A model generated the notes under the pieces. The model had not been told where the DNA came from. It was given only the letters and a program-made list of their open reading frames with translations, and did no database searches. The position numbers were made by a program, and so were the translations under genes. From assembly GCA_024500155.1 (NCBI GenBank), contig CM044858.1, positions 4,836,001-4,900,000 of the forward strand: 64,000 nucleotides of DNA, read 5' to 3'. Each line of letters begins with the position of its first letter. Position 1 is the first letter of the stretch. Source of the stretch: Chenopodium formosanum. Its lineage: Eukaryota > Streptophyta > Magnoliopsida > Caryophyllales > Amaranthaceae. Positions 12,964 through 23,933 of the stretch are shown here, piece by piece.

Positions 12964-14309
12964 GATTGAAGAACCCTAGAAATTGAAAATAGTGAATTGA
13001 AATTGGGAATTTGGGATTGTTAATTCCAGATTTAATAACAGTAGTAGTTAAGTAAGAAAATTGATGGACATAAGAAACTGGAAATGAAGCAAATATAGAC
13101 AAAAACAAGCTTTGGTGGATTTCCTTTTTTCTGGATTTCGCTTTTTATTGGTAGTTTGGGTGGTTGACAATTACGTGTAACTGTATTCGGATTTCTGAAT
13201 TTGGGCTTGTTGATTGGATTCACACATGGTTCATGGACTTGGAATTCTTCATGGACGGTGACATTGGATTACAAATACGGAATATAAAATCATATAAGTC
13301 GGCTAGATAAGTTGGTTAAAGTATTGGGGGTGAAGATTTGAGATCAAATTTCATACATAGTTTGTCTTTTGTGATTTTTTTCTACATCAAATATAAACTT
13401 AGATTATTAAGTATGAATTTCGAAGATGTTAAATCTAATTCAAAGATGTTATATTAGTATATTTGATTCAAACCTTATCATCAGTGAAAATCTTATGGAA
13501 TGTGATCATTTCTAATTCAAATATTCTAAATTTAAAGATTTTGAGAAATTTAGGATGGGAGCTACATAATTATGGCTTATACATTGAAATCCTTCTCAAT
13601 TCAGAGTAAGAACACCATGTATCACAATGACAAGTTTTCCAACCGATAGTTTTGTAGATTTTGCTTGAACAAATGAGTTTTTAGTTGTTTGATTTCAATT
13701 CGTTGATTTATTCTCAACTACCATAGTTGATCATGATTTATCATAATGTGATTTTTGTTGATTAGAATAGCTTGCTAATTAAATTGAAACAAAAGTGATA
13801 AGGTTTAAAATGTCACATCTAATATAATATTTCGTATATAGTGTTGATATGATCGTTGTAGTTGGAAGGAATTGAAACCCTTTCTCTTTTACATTTGTCT
13901 CTTGTCAATTGTTAATAATGTCTAGGATAAACCTCCATTTTTCAGAAATTTAACATGATTGAAAAGTAGTAACTACTCTAATTAATAAATGATATCAAAA
14001 GCTACAAAACTGAATATATATGACTGGAACAAATTTTAGTAAAATCTCAAAAAAGTCTTCATCTTTATTTTTATTTCATTGTAATCAAGCTAAGACCATA
14101 AAATGGTAGCAAGTACAAACAAAAAATGTCTGTGTAAGTGATTCTACTGTACACAGTTAAAAGTAATTTTTGCCTTGTGAATAAATTTACCCCACTAAGC
14201 TAGAGGAGAGAATTACCCTCAACCTAATTAGGGATGAAAATGGACTAAACCAGAAAATAATACATAAAAATAAAAATGAAAAAAATTAAAAAAATAAAAA
14301 GTGGATGAA
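12964..14309. other. Intergenic: hydrolase promoter/5' UTR and 3' flank of sucrose transporter copy A
   Basis: AT-rich sequence between the hydrolase start codon (12963) and the stop of the next minus-strand gene (14310). The hydrolase promoter must lie in its left part and the 3' UTR of the transporter in its right part. I see no clear TATA box, repeat or further gene. Confidence 0.6.
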
Positions 14310-16662
14310 TTAAGCATTGCCAGCTGTTGGAGGTATGATAGTAAGAGCTAAAACTCCACTGATCATTGCTGAGACTGCGCCAAGCATAAATGCAGGTAAG
14401 TTCCCTCCTCCAAATATTTTATCCCATGGTCCACTTATTAATGACACAAACATCTGCAATAGGGAGAAAATTCGAGTTAGTCCAGCTTTAGTAGGTCTTG
14501 TATACAACGAGTACATTGTATGCAACAAGTGTAGCCGTGTAGGCACTCATTAACAATATCGATATATTTTAGGGGTTATTGTAACTTGCCTGTGGTACAC
14601 AAATTGCCAAATTCATCAAACCTAGTGAAAGCCCTGAGGAAATTAATGAAATTAACAAAATTAGTCCGATCCCAAGGTATATATTCATTCAATTCAATGA
14701 TGTTTTCTTATGAAATTATAGGATGACAAGTAATATAAATTTACCATGACCAGCGCCATTGTCAGACGAGTACATTGATGCCAATGCAAATGGAATACTA
14801 TAGGTAGCCTGTTACAAGGTTAACGAGTATAAAGGTTAATATTTCGAGACAGAGAGAGTATATATGTAATACTTAGCCAAGTTAAGTGATATAGAGTATT
14901 TTTATGGACGGAGGGAGTAATACTTACAGCTTGTGGAATACCAGTGGCGGCGAAGAGGGCCAAAGTACCACTCTTGATGCTAGGAGAAGGAGCAGCATGA
15001 AGAGGCTTATGTCTCCTAGCTTTTTCGGCCATTTTAGTCAATGGTAGTGTACCAGCTAAAGAAGCAGCCAAGATAAAATTGACAAGACCCCATGTGTATC
15101 TAGCACCCTTTAATAATTTTGACAATGGATCTATGCAAAGTGACATGCATCCTAGTGACAATGCTGTCAACATTAGCCCTAATGCTCCTGTCCTTACTCC
15201 CATGTCATATAATCTCTTTTCGCCGGCATTTCCCTACATAACAAAGCACCAATGTAACGTTACACAAATGCTTTACGTGTTATATTATGTATATCCTTAA
15301 AAAGACGTGTTATAATTAAAGTCGGAATATTAAATTTACCTGTGGATTACCACCGTAGATCTCAAGACCAACCCAATCGGTGTTAAACATCAAGAAAGGG
15401 AACCAAGCAATCCAATTAAAGGCGGTAACAATGAATAGGCACCACATAGACTTTCCAAGGCTCTTAAAGGTGGTCTTAACTTGGATGAAAAACGGGGTTT
15501 GATCATCAAAAATTCTCTCAACCGGAGGCTCCTTTACGGCAACAAGAGCAATCACAACTACAGCTACGAGTAGAACGATATCGATTAAGAAGCATGTTTT
15601 GAGGTTTGCACAATATGTGTCACAGGCAGTCGTCTTTGTAAATGGGAGGAATTTGTACAAGCCTGAGGCTGATCCGGCCGCGTACCCTAAAACATTACCT
15701 ACTGCCATGAAAAATGAGAAGAAACCATTTGCCATTCTCATCTTTCTATGATCATGTTTTGATAAATCTGCCAAGAATGCTCTACTTGGATCCTGCAATA
15801 ATCATTTCAAAAACACATTATTGTTCATAATATCGCGTATATTACTAGACACATTCACATATTTTTGTTGATATAAAATAAGTTAAATTAGCGCATTCTA
15901 ACTCAATTATATATACTTTTTTAAATTGATGATCTATTTCGTCTAGGTAAATTACTCATTGGGTACATATATCGAAATCTGAACAATAAGTATCAAATCA
16001 AGATCGATTAGAAATTGTATTATTAAAATGTTGATGATGTCTAACAAATGGTCGTAAATTTATCAATCACGTCAAATGTGATGATCTAACATGTTTGATT
16101 CTTAAAGTTAATAGAATCTCGATTTTGATAACTTTGTGATCAGCATTAAAATAAAATCGAAATTAACTTTAAAATTGATGATAAAAAATTTGTAATGACA
16201 AACCTGAACCATGTTATTGGCAATATCAAGGATCCAAAAGCCAATAACAAAAAGAACAACAGCTCTAGGCTTAGTCTTTTTCTGAAGGTTGTCACCAAAA
16301 CTATAGCCTACGTCAGCCGCGAACCCAATCAACAACACAGCCAGGCAGATCAACGTAGTACCAATAGTAATAAAAGGCTTTCGACGTCCAAACCTCGAGG
16401 TGCAACGATCACTAGTGTACCCAACCGTAGGTTGCACGACGATCCCGGAAACCGGACCACATAGCCATATCAAGGACGACATTGTGTGTGTAACACCAAG
16501 AAGTTGGACGTAAGGGGTGAGAAGTGAGAGTTGTAGAGCCCATCCAAATTGCACCCCCGCCGCGATGGATGCCACGGCTATGAGCTTCCATGTGGGTGTT
16601 GGTTCAACTAGCATGTGTTTTTCAACAGCCTGTGGCTCATCTGATGAACTCATTCTAACCAA
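14310..16662 (-). CDS. Sucrose/H+ symporter paralogue, tandem copy A, 489 aa
   Basis: Exons: 16204-16662, 15340-15792, 14928-15233, 14745-14808, 14590-14633 and 14310-14453, giving 489 codons plus TAA. The product is a 12-helix major-facilitator sucrose transporter. Signatures: GVQFGWALQLSLLTPYVQLLG in TM1 (written as two joined halves in the family), conserved His59, RFGRR at 90-94, Asp146 and Arg157 in TM4-5, and C-terminal MFVSLISGPWD. It differs from typical loaders in TM8: NTDWVGLE has Asn290 where loaders have Asp and Leu296 where they have Arg/Lys. Gly before the TM5 Pro is Asp154. The cytosolic loop is shorter than in the SUT1 copy. The last intron (14454-14589) has a GC donor (CACAG|gcaagt). 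A second in-frame Met at codon 4 is an alternative start. Transport activity is uncertain because of the TM8 changes. Confidence 0.93.
14818..14919. mobile_element. Stowaway MITE terminal sequences inside a 119-bp intron
   Basis: On the gene's strand, intron 3 of copy A reads gtaagtat followed at once by the Stowaway end CTCCCTCCGTCC (14906-14917, with TA at 14918-14919). A second, degenerate end (CTCTCTCTGTCT at 14847-14858, again next to TA) follows in the same orientation. Two direct rather than inverted ends mean a truncated or nested remnant. The same intron in the neighbouring copy B (20473-20570) lacks it. Confidence 0.6.
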
Positions 16663-16711
16663 GTTAATTTGATTTTACTTGGTAAATTAAAAAAAAAAAA
16701 TTTAATGAAAC

Positions 16712-16758
16712 TATATAGGTTGTAATTTGTTTTCAAAAAAATATATAGGTTGTAATTT
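16712..16758 (+). mobile_element. Micro retro-insertion: 6-nt head plus A7 between 17-bp TSDs
   Basis: The 17-mer tatataggttgtaattt occurs at 16712-16728 and again at 16742-16758, separated only by gttttc plus seven A. This is a target-site duplication around a poly(A)-ended insert with almost no body. It lies 50-97 bp upstream of the start codon of sucrose transporter copy A and doubles a TATA-like CTATATA motif on that gene's strand. Confidence 0.7.
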
Positions 16759-17526
16759 TGTATGATACAAATTGAATGTACGCAAGTATTGGTTAGTTAT
16801 TAGCTGGCTATAGACAATATAGATGTTGTAGATTGATTTGGTGTAACTGGTGTATGGGAAATTTTTGTAGATTAAATGGTATATATGTAGATGAGGAAGA
16901 GAGAATGTAACGAATTGTGATATTAACAAGGTTATTATCAATTGAATTGTGTCAAGCTAGAGAGAAGTAAACCAAATATATAATATTTGAGACAGAGTGA
17001 AAATAAGTAATAACGGAGATAAACACGGACATCTTAGTACTGAAAATAGATAAGGATTAGTTGGATAAATTAAACTCACATGGTTTCCATTTTAAGGGGA
17101 GTGAAACTAACATTATCTTGTTTTAGAAATGATTTTCACTATGTTTTATTTTTTATTTTAATTTTTTTGGTGCAAATATGATTCTCACTATGTAACCTAG
17201 TAATAACTCCTTTTTTATAGGAGTGTTTTTTTCTACTTTGAACCACTATTTTGTTTGGGTTTTTGTTGAGGTGTTATTCGGATAAACATTCACTTTTTAA
17301 GGTACGAAGGTTACTTCCATCATAATAGGATTATTACAAACAAACTTCCACTTTTAATACGCGCATTTCTTTTTTTAGCACCTATTCGAGAAGCTTTACA
17401 TTAATTGGTTTTTATTATTTACTTTTTAAAGTAATTGTAAAGTAGAGTAAGTGTTAATAGTATTAACGCATAAGTGAATCATGATGAGAATCATAAACCA
17501 CCCAATAATTATATATGTTTTTAGTG

Positions 17527-17600
17527 AGAGTGAAGGATAGCTCAAGTTGTTAAAGCTCCTCCCCTGATTCCAAGAGATCTTGAGATCAATTCTAATCACC
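17527..17600 (+). mobile_element. tRNA-derived SINE head (remnant)
   Basis: ggatagctcaagttgttaaag resembles a tRNA A box and gagatcaattctaatc a decayed B box, about 35 bp apart as in the tRNA-like heads of plant SINEs. No clear poly(A) end or target-site duplication is visible, so this is a degraded copy. Confidence 0.5.
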
Positions 17601-17880
17601 TGCTCTTGTGGCTCTCTGACAAAGATAGTATAAAATTTGCAGAACAAACGTGTTCTTGTGGCTCTCTAACGAAGATAGTATAAAATTTGCAAAACAAATG
17701 TTAATCAATATTGATCAATATATGAGTAAAGATGCCAAAACGAACGCAGACCAAATGTGTCTCATCACCTGCTTTTGTGGCTCTTAGACGAAGATAGTAC
17801 AAATCAATATTGAACAATATTTGAGTAAATATATTAGAAATTTACCGAAACGCAAACCAAATGTGTCGTATTTCACGATA
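17600..17880 (+). repeat. Irregular direct repeats (50-120 bp spacing)
   Basis: The phrase 'cttgtggctct...gaagatagta' occurs near 17605, 17655 and 17774, and 'gca(a/g)accaaatgtgtc' recurs near 17748 and 17864. The spacing is irregular, so this is a local duplication following the SINE-like head rather than a regular array. Confidence 0.65.
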
Positions 17881-18180
17881 TATTACAACAGTATGTTCAG
17901 TTGACTAATTAAACAGGATATCTTCACTAAACACATCACGTTTGTTCAGTGGGATGTTAACACGTATACGAAAGCAGTTAATTAAACATGTGCAACATAA
18001 TACATACATGTTTCACGTAATTTGTTAATTTATAAATAATTTCACGTCATAAAAAAATTTAATATTATTTGTTTTATGTAAATGTCATATCATATTAACT
18101 AATTTATTCCAAAAATAATATCACAGGTTAAATAATGATGGAAAAGTATAATATTAACATAAATTTAATTATCAACTCCT

Positions 18181-18790
18181 CTTGATCTTAAAGATTGTAC
18201 TTGATCATTTGATAGAGGATGACCATTTTTGTCAATTATTTCCTAGCATTATCTTGTGTGGCGGTGGAGAGCCTGATGTTCAGATAATGCCGAAATTTTA
18301 TTGAGTCCATGATGTTCTAATTATTCTCGTCAAGTGGGATAAGTTTAGCTATTTGTTCCTTAAGAATCTTAGGATATGTCTACCAGATTTGCCTATCGTT
18401 GCAGCAACTGATATGGATATCCGTGATCTTGAGCTCTTGACTTTCTGGATACACCACCTAAGGAGGTACCTCGGTTGCATGGTGGTTGAGATTTGTCTGT
18501 AAGCGACGTTGACTACGTCAATATCAAGTGGATGGGGTTAAGGCATTCTGACTTTCTGGACAGATCTCTTTTTTCCAATTACGCCTCCCTCCGGCACCTA
18601 CTGAATCTGCAGAGTTTATAGAAATCAGCAACTTTCTTCTTGAACATCCTTCTCCCTATCGGAAGGTTAAGTGGGTGAATGAATTGAAAGCTATAATACA
18701 ACTTTTGTACCATCCAAATTTTCCATGCACTGTATCTAAGGATTATCTTCCAGAGAAGTTACTCATTCAAGATTTGGGTGTATTTAAAAA
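18181..18790 (+). pseudogene. Decayed coding fragment of unrecognised gene
   Basis: The plus strand carries successive stretches that read like protein but are broken by stops and frame changes: one around 18330-18500 (DLPIVAATDMDIRDLEL), one around 18510-18620 (DYVNIKWMGLRHSDF), and one around 18600-18780 (KVKWVNELKAIIQLLYHP, then FPCTVSKDYLPEKLL) that ends at a donor-like GG|gtgtat. Codon-like composition stands out from the AT-rich flanks. I cannot name the family. Internal breaks indicate a pseudogene or gene relic; a real gene with small exons is less likely. Confidence 0.45.
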
Positions 18791-19797
18791 TTACTTTTAT
18801 ATGCTTTTATTCAGCAACTAGTAAATAAATTGCTTCTATTCCTATAATTGGATGTTTGGATTTCATAGAGGCATACCTTGTGTCTTAACATGTTCTACAA
18901 TGGTTGTAGTTTGTCATTGATGTTAAGCCTTATGTGATGGTGTTTAGTGTTTTAAATTATGGTTTCCTACTTTTATTTTCTTGTGACATCAAAGTCATCA
19001 ACTATTTAACTATTATGCTTTGTAAATTGCTTACAAGATCAACGTACAAGGACAGAATTTGCTTCCACTTCTGATATCCAAGCTTCAAAAGATCTCAATT
19101 GTAGTGCATTTTTATCTTCAAATGAGAGATGAAAAACAACTTGGTTAAAGTACTATATTTTCATTTTGTAATTCACTTTTTTTTAATAAAAACAAATTTG
19201 GTAAACCTTTTTGCATTGCTATTTCAAAATTTCACTTCTTGAACTTATTTTTCAATAATCATTGGAAAGTATTTAAGTAGTAAATTAAATTTGGATTATC
19301 ATTATCTAAATTAATTTTTTTAGACTTATCTATTTATCCAGACCTAAAATTATCTATTTCTCAAAAAATTATTAATTTTGATCAACTTGGGTAATAAAAT
19401 AATTCAAAAAAGAAATTATTTAAGTTGTAGGCTGAACTTGGAACCATTGTGGCAATGTATAAACATTCAACTTATTAACTATATAAACTTATCTAAACTA
19501 ACCGTAATATGAACTTGGGTTATTAACTTATTATATAAGATGACTTCAATTAAAAGAATGAGTTCAAATATATTTTGATAGGGATACTTAAGTTAAGTAC
19601 AATAAAATATCAGGTGATGAATCAAATGCACTACTATAGATGACTTGATAAACCATTAATCTAATTGAGTACTTAGCCAAAACCATATAGAGTAACTTAA
19701 TCTTCTACAAATACAACTTAATAAAAGATAAAAACTAACTTATAACTAAGGTCCAGCAACTTAAACTGTATATAGTTAACGCTGTCTCGATCTCAAT

Positions 19798-22756
19798 TTA
19801 ACTGTTGGAACTCGGAGGAGGAAGCACCGTGAAAGCAAGAACTCCATCGACGAATGCTGCCACAACTCCTAGCATAAATGCAGGGATATTACCACCTCCG
19901 AACAGTTGATCCCACGGTCCGCTTATCAGTGACACGAACATCTGTTTCAATATTATAAATCATATGATTTCAGCTAGTATTATTAGTACTTATGCACATT
20001 TATATCTTATGACATTTGTGTAATTGTGCTACTGTTTCATAAAAATATATCAACTTTCTTCTATGTATATAATAGATCATGCTATGAAAAATGAATGTCG
20101 GATCAACATATATTTGTACTTAAGACTTTTATCATAACAATTTTGGTATATTTAACAAGTTTATTGAAATGAATTGAATGGAGAGTATTGGAGTGTATAA
20201 TATGATATACTTGTATAATTGTAAGATGTGCAACCACAAATCAATTTTACCTGAGGTATGACAATTGCCAAGTTCAATACTCCAAGTGAAAGCCCTAGAA
20301 AAATATAGATTCTTGTTGTAATTATATGTGATCCAAGATATCAACGTAAAGAAGATAAACAAAAGTTGAAAACTAAGTTATAGTGGTAATTTAGCTGAGG
20401 AAACTCACCATGGCCGGATCCGGAATCAGAGGAAAACATTGATGCTAGAGCAAATGGAATGCTGAAGGTAATCTGTGTCGAAAATGGTCCAAATGTTACT
20501 TTTTTTATTATTATTATAAGTACTATACATAATATGCTATAGGAATTCTTTTTAAAAAAGTAACACATACCGCTTGTGGGATGCCCATGGCAGCAAAAAG
20601 AGTCAAAGTAAAGGCCAAGACACCACGAGGCGGTGGGGACCCTGGTGGTGACGACCTCCTTGCGTGTTGAGCCATCTTTGTGACCGCGGCAGTCAACGCT
20701 AACGCCACTGCCAAGACAAAGTTGACCACCCCCCAAAGCCTCCTAGCACCACCAAGCACTTTTGACAAAGGATCAATAGTCAATGACATAAGGCCCAAAG
20801 TAACCGCAGTCAACATGAGGCCCAATGACCCAATCCTAACACCGTCATCATATACATGTTTTTGGGCATCTGGCCCAGTAGGATTACCCCCATAAATCTC
20901 CTTACCAACCCAATCAGTATTAAATAACAAGTATGGGAACCATGCAATCCAATTTAGGGTTGTCACTAGGAAGAGCATCAACATGGGCCGGCCCAAATTA
21001 CGAATAGTTGACTTGACTTGAACAAAAAACGGGTCCTCATGTTCGGATCTTATTTCGAACTCGGGCTCTCGGACCATGAAGAGGGTTAGACTGACTAGGA
21101 TGAGTAGGAAGACGACGTCGATGAAGAAGCATGTTTTAAGGTTGGCACAATATATTTCACATTCATTGTTAAGGGTGAAGGGGAGAAACTTGTAGAGGCG
21201 ATTAAAAGATCCAGCTGCATAGCCTAAGACGTTGCCTACAGCCATGAAGAATGAGAAGAATGCATTGGCTTTTCTCATTTGCCTGTGGTTGTGTCTTGAA
21301 AGATCCGCCAAAAAAGCTCTTGCGGGATCCTACAACACAAAAACATAATAATCGTGTTAAAACCAAACTGAATACGAGTATTTACTTTTACAGATATAAA
21401 CTTATTTTACCAATTCGATTTTTACCACGTAAATTATATGGTGACCTCGATAGATTATAATTACTTTACGACATTATGTCACTTCCATCATGTTTATAAT
21501 AATGTCAAAACCTTTGATTTCATAAATTCTACCTAACATGTAGGCAAAAATCAGCATCATAATTATTATTTCTTTCTAAATTAAGATTAATCATGTACGA
21601 TGTATTTGTATGTAGTCCTTAAAATGTTAGTAATGGACATATATTCTCTTCCTTTTTGGTCATTTTTATACCAAGTACATGTTAGCTGGAAACATCTATA
21701 TCACATATTTACCCACTAATATAAAGGACCACCCATATTTATGTGAACAATTCACATGATTTAGTTGAATGACAATATCATCTCATCATTTCTAGATCAA
21801 CTGAACTATGCTTTGCACCAGTCATATTTCATATCAGCTAAGAACATATGCAAAGCTAAAGACCCTTTTTTTTTGTACAAAACAAATATTATGGTGATGT
21901 AGCATCTCTCGTGGTCCTTTAACCTAACCCCTAAGTAAAGCAATAGACATTCTCTACACATCAATAACGTTTGCACTACGTCACACGTTAGTAATAATGT
22001 AACATAATCGTCTCATGATTACTTCTAGATCAAAAATTTGAGATGTTTTAGGTAAAAACTAGAGCAAAAGTTATATATAAATTACGAGATACAATTCAAT
22101 TATTCAACTAATCAAATTTTGTACCTAATATACTTTATTTAAAAAAAACTAAACATATAGATGTTGAGAAATTGGATTATAGATATTATGAAAGGTGATC
22201 GGTCACCGCCCTCCAAATAAGATTTACAACTATTTCATGATATAATATTTTAGTTGTACAAAGTAACACTTTTTTTGTGGAAGGAATTTTGAGAATCTAT
22301 CTAACATAAAAGATTGTTACAAATAAATGGATTCGATGATGTGAAAGTGGTGGGAAGAATAAACGGTTCCAATTGTAAAACCCTTCAATATCAAAAGTTT
22401 ACCAAACACCATTTTGCCAAACATCAATTTATAAGGATTATATGCACACAACACAATTTGGTACCTTTCGAATATCTCAAAGTTGATGGGAGGATCAGAT
22501 CTTCTCTTATTTTGCATACACCTTGATAAATTATGAGCCGACAAGAATAATGAATATTAAATTTTATTTTATTTGAATTAATTTTATACGAGTACGATTT
22601 ATATTAGGTTCAATTTTTTTTTATTTTTTTTATTTTTTGAAGAAATAATATACGAGTACTTATTTAAATCTATCCTCATCCAAAACTTTGTTATATAGAT
22701 CCATCTGTACCCAATAGGCCAATAGCACCAAATTAAATGTACCCAAATTAATACTT

Positions 22757-22813
<57 letters not shown>

Positions 22814-23933
22814 AAACGATACTTGTATGATTTTAACACCTTAACAAGTTGTACATAATCTAATCTAATCTAATCTATTTCCTTTCAACCTAACCTTAAA
22901 TATTGGAGTAATAAACTAGACAAATCACACTTTATTACTATACCAAAAAATGTACCAATAGATAAAATACAAATTCTTAAATGGACCTGGTTCACACTAA
23001 TTTATTGTGGACCACTAACATTAGAGAAACTATGATTGTTTTATTAAAAAAAAAAAGTCACTATAATAAAATGAAGGTCACTATGTTGAAAATAAAAGTC
23101 TTTTTAGTAATATATAGGCTATAAGAGGTTAATTTTTTTAATAAAATATTTTATAAGGTCAATATTAATAATAAAGGTCACTATGTTAAAATTAGGGTTA
23201 TAACGTCGTACTTCAAGTTCACAATAGTATTAAACATTATACAACTTTTAATAAAGGTTACTATGTTAAAAATAAAGTTACTATGTTAAAAATAAAGGTC
23301 ACTATATTCAATATAATGTCAGTTGCGTGTGTATAAACCTCGGGTCCACAATAATATTATTGTGAACCAGGTCCACACAAGTATTTCTATAGATAAAATT
23401 GATTTCAAAACTTTAAAAATCACATAAAAATCAAATTTTTATGACATTATACTCAAAAATAAAAATTTAACAAAAATTGTTACCTGGACCATGTTATTGG
23501 CAATATCAAGTATCCAAAACCCAAGAACAAAGAAAGCAACAGCTCTAGGTTTAGTAGGTTTATCAAGTGTATCACCCAACTTAAACCCGATATCGGCTGC
23601 AAACCCAATAAGCATCACCGCGATACATATCAATATTGTTCCGGTGAAGATGAACGGTTTCCGGCGACCGTACTTTGACTTCAGCCGATCACTGCTATAC
23701 CCTACAATGGGCTGGACCACCATACCAGATATTGGGCCACATAACCATATGAATGAGGCCCAAACATGTGGGACCCCTAGTAATTGGACATATGGGGTTA
23801 AAAGAGAAAGTTGTAAGGCCCAACCAAATTGGACCCCTGCTCCAATTGATGCCACCAATATTAACTTCCATGTTGGGCTTTCTGGACCCTTTTTTGGCCC
23901 GTTTTCTTGATTTTCCACTTGAATTATATCCAT
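19798..23933 (-). CDS. Sucrose/H+ symporter paralogue, tandem copy B, 486 aa
   Basis: Exons: 23484-23933, 20571-21329, 20409-20472, 20251-20294 and 19798-19941, giving 486 codons plus TAA. It is a SUT/SUC-family 12-helix transporter, the nearest relative here being copy A (same short loop, same NNMVQDP junction). Key residues: His56, KYGRR at 87-91, Asp143 and Arg154. In TM8 NTDWVGKE has Asn287, Asp289, Lys293 and Glu294, so one acidic residue of the loader pattern is replaced by Asn while a basic residue is kept. Exon 2 is a fusion of copy A's exons 2 and 3, i.e. one intron fewer. Intron 1 is 2154 bp and holds a Mutator-like MITE and a poly(T) retro-insertion. A strong TATA box lies about 135 bp upstream of the ATG. 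Likely a plasma-membrane sucrose transporter; coupling and direction unknown. Confidence 0.94.
22751..22834 (-). mobile_element. Micro retro-insertion: 6-nt head plus about A50 between 16-bp TSDs
   Basis: atacttgtatgatttt is present at 22751-22766 and 22819-22834. Between the copies there is only a T run (22763-22812 in total) and gaaacg. Read on the minus strand the insert is CGTTTC followed by poly(A), as expected for an extremely 5'-truncated retrotransposed sequence. It lies in intron 1 of sucrose transporter copy B. Confidence 0.85.
22969..23388. mobile_element. Mutator-like MITE, 420 bp, with internal 22-bp repeats
   Basis: An 11-bp direct duplication, atagataaaat, flanks the element (22958-22968 and 23389-23399). 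Inverted ends of about 40-45 bp share TGGACCTGGTTCACA and TTATTGTGGACC. The interior has several copies of a unit like aataaaggtcactatgttaaa (for example near 23176, 23253 and 23293). Long TIRs with a 9-11 bp TSD fit Mutator-like elements. No transposase is encoded. It lies in intron 1 of sucrose transporter copy B. Confidence 0.75.

Larger units (their letters stand above)
16663..19797. other. Intergenic between sucrose transporter copies A and B
   Basis: The part next to 16663 is the 5' UTR/promoter of copy A (possible TATA motifs at about 16711 and 16870 on the minus strand, undecided). A tRNA-type SINE remnant lies at about 17527-17600 with local repeats to about 17880. A decayed coding fragment lies at about 18181-18790. 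From there to 19797 I see only AT-rich DNA and the 3' flank of copy B. Confidence 0.6.

Noticed and set aside
23491..23910. 139-residue open frame on the plus strand
   Set aside because: Exactly antisense to exon 1 of sucrose transporter copy B, whose protein signatures are unambiguous.
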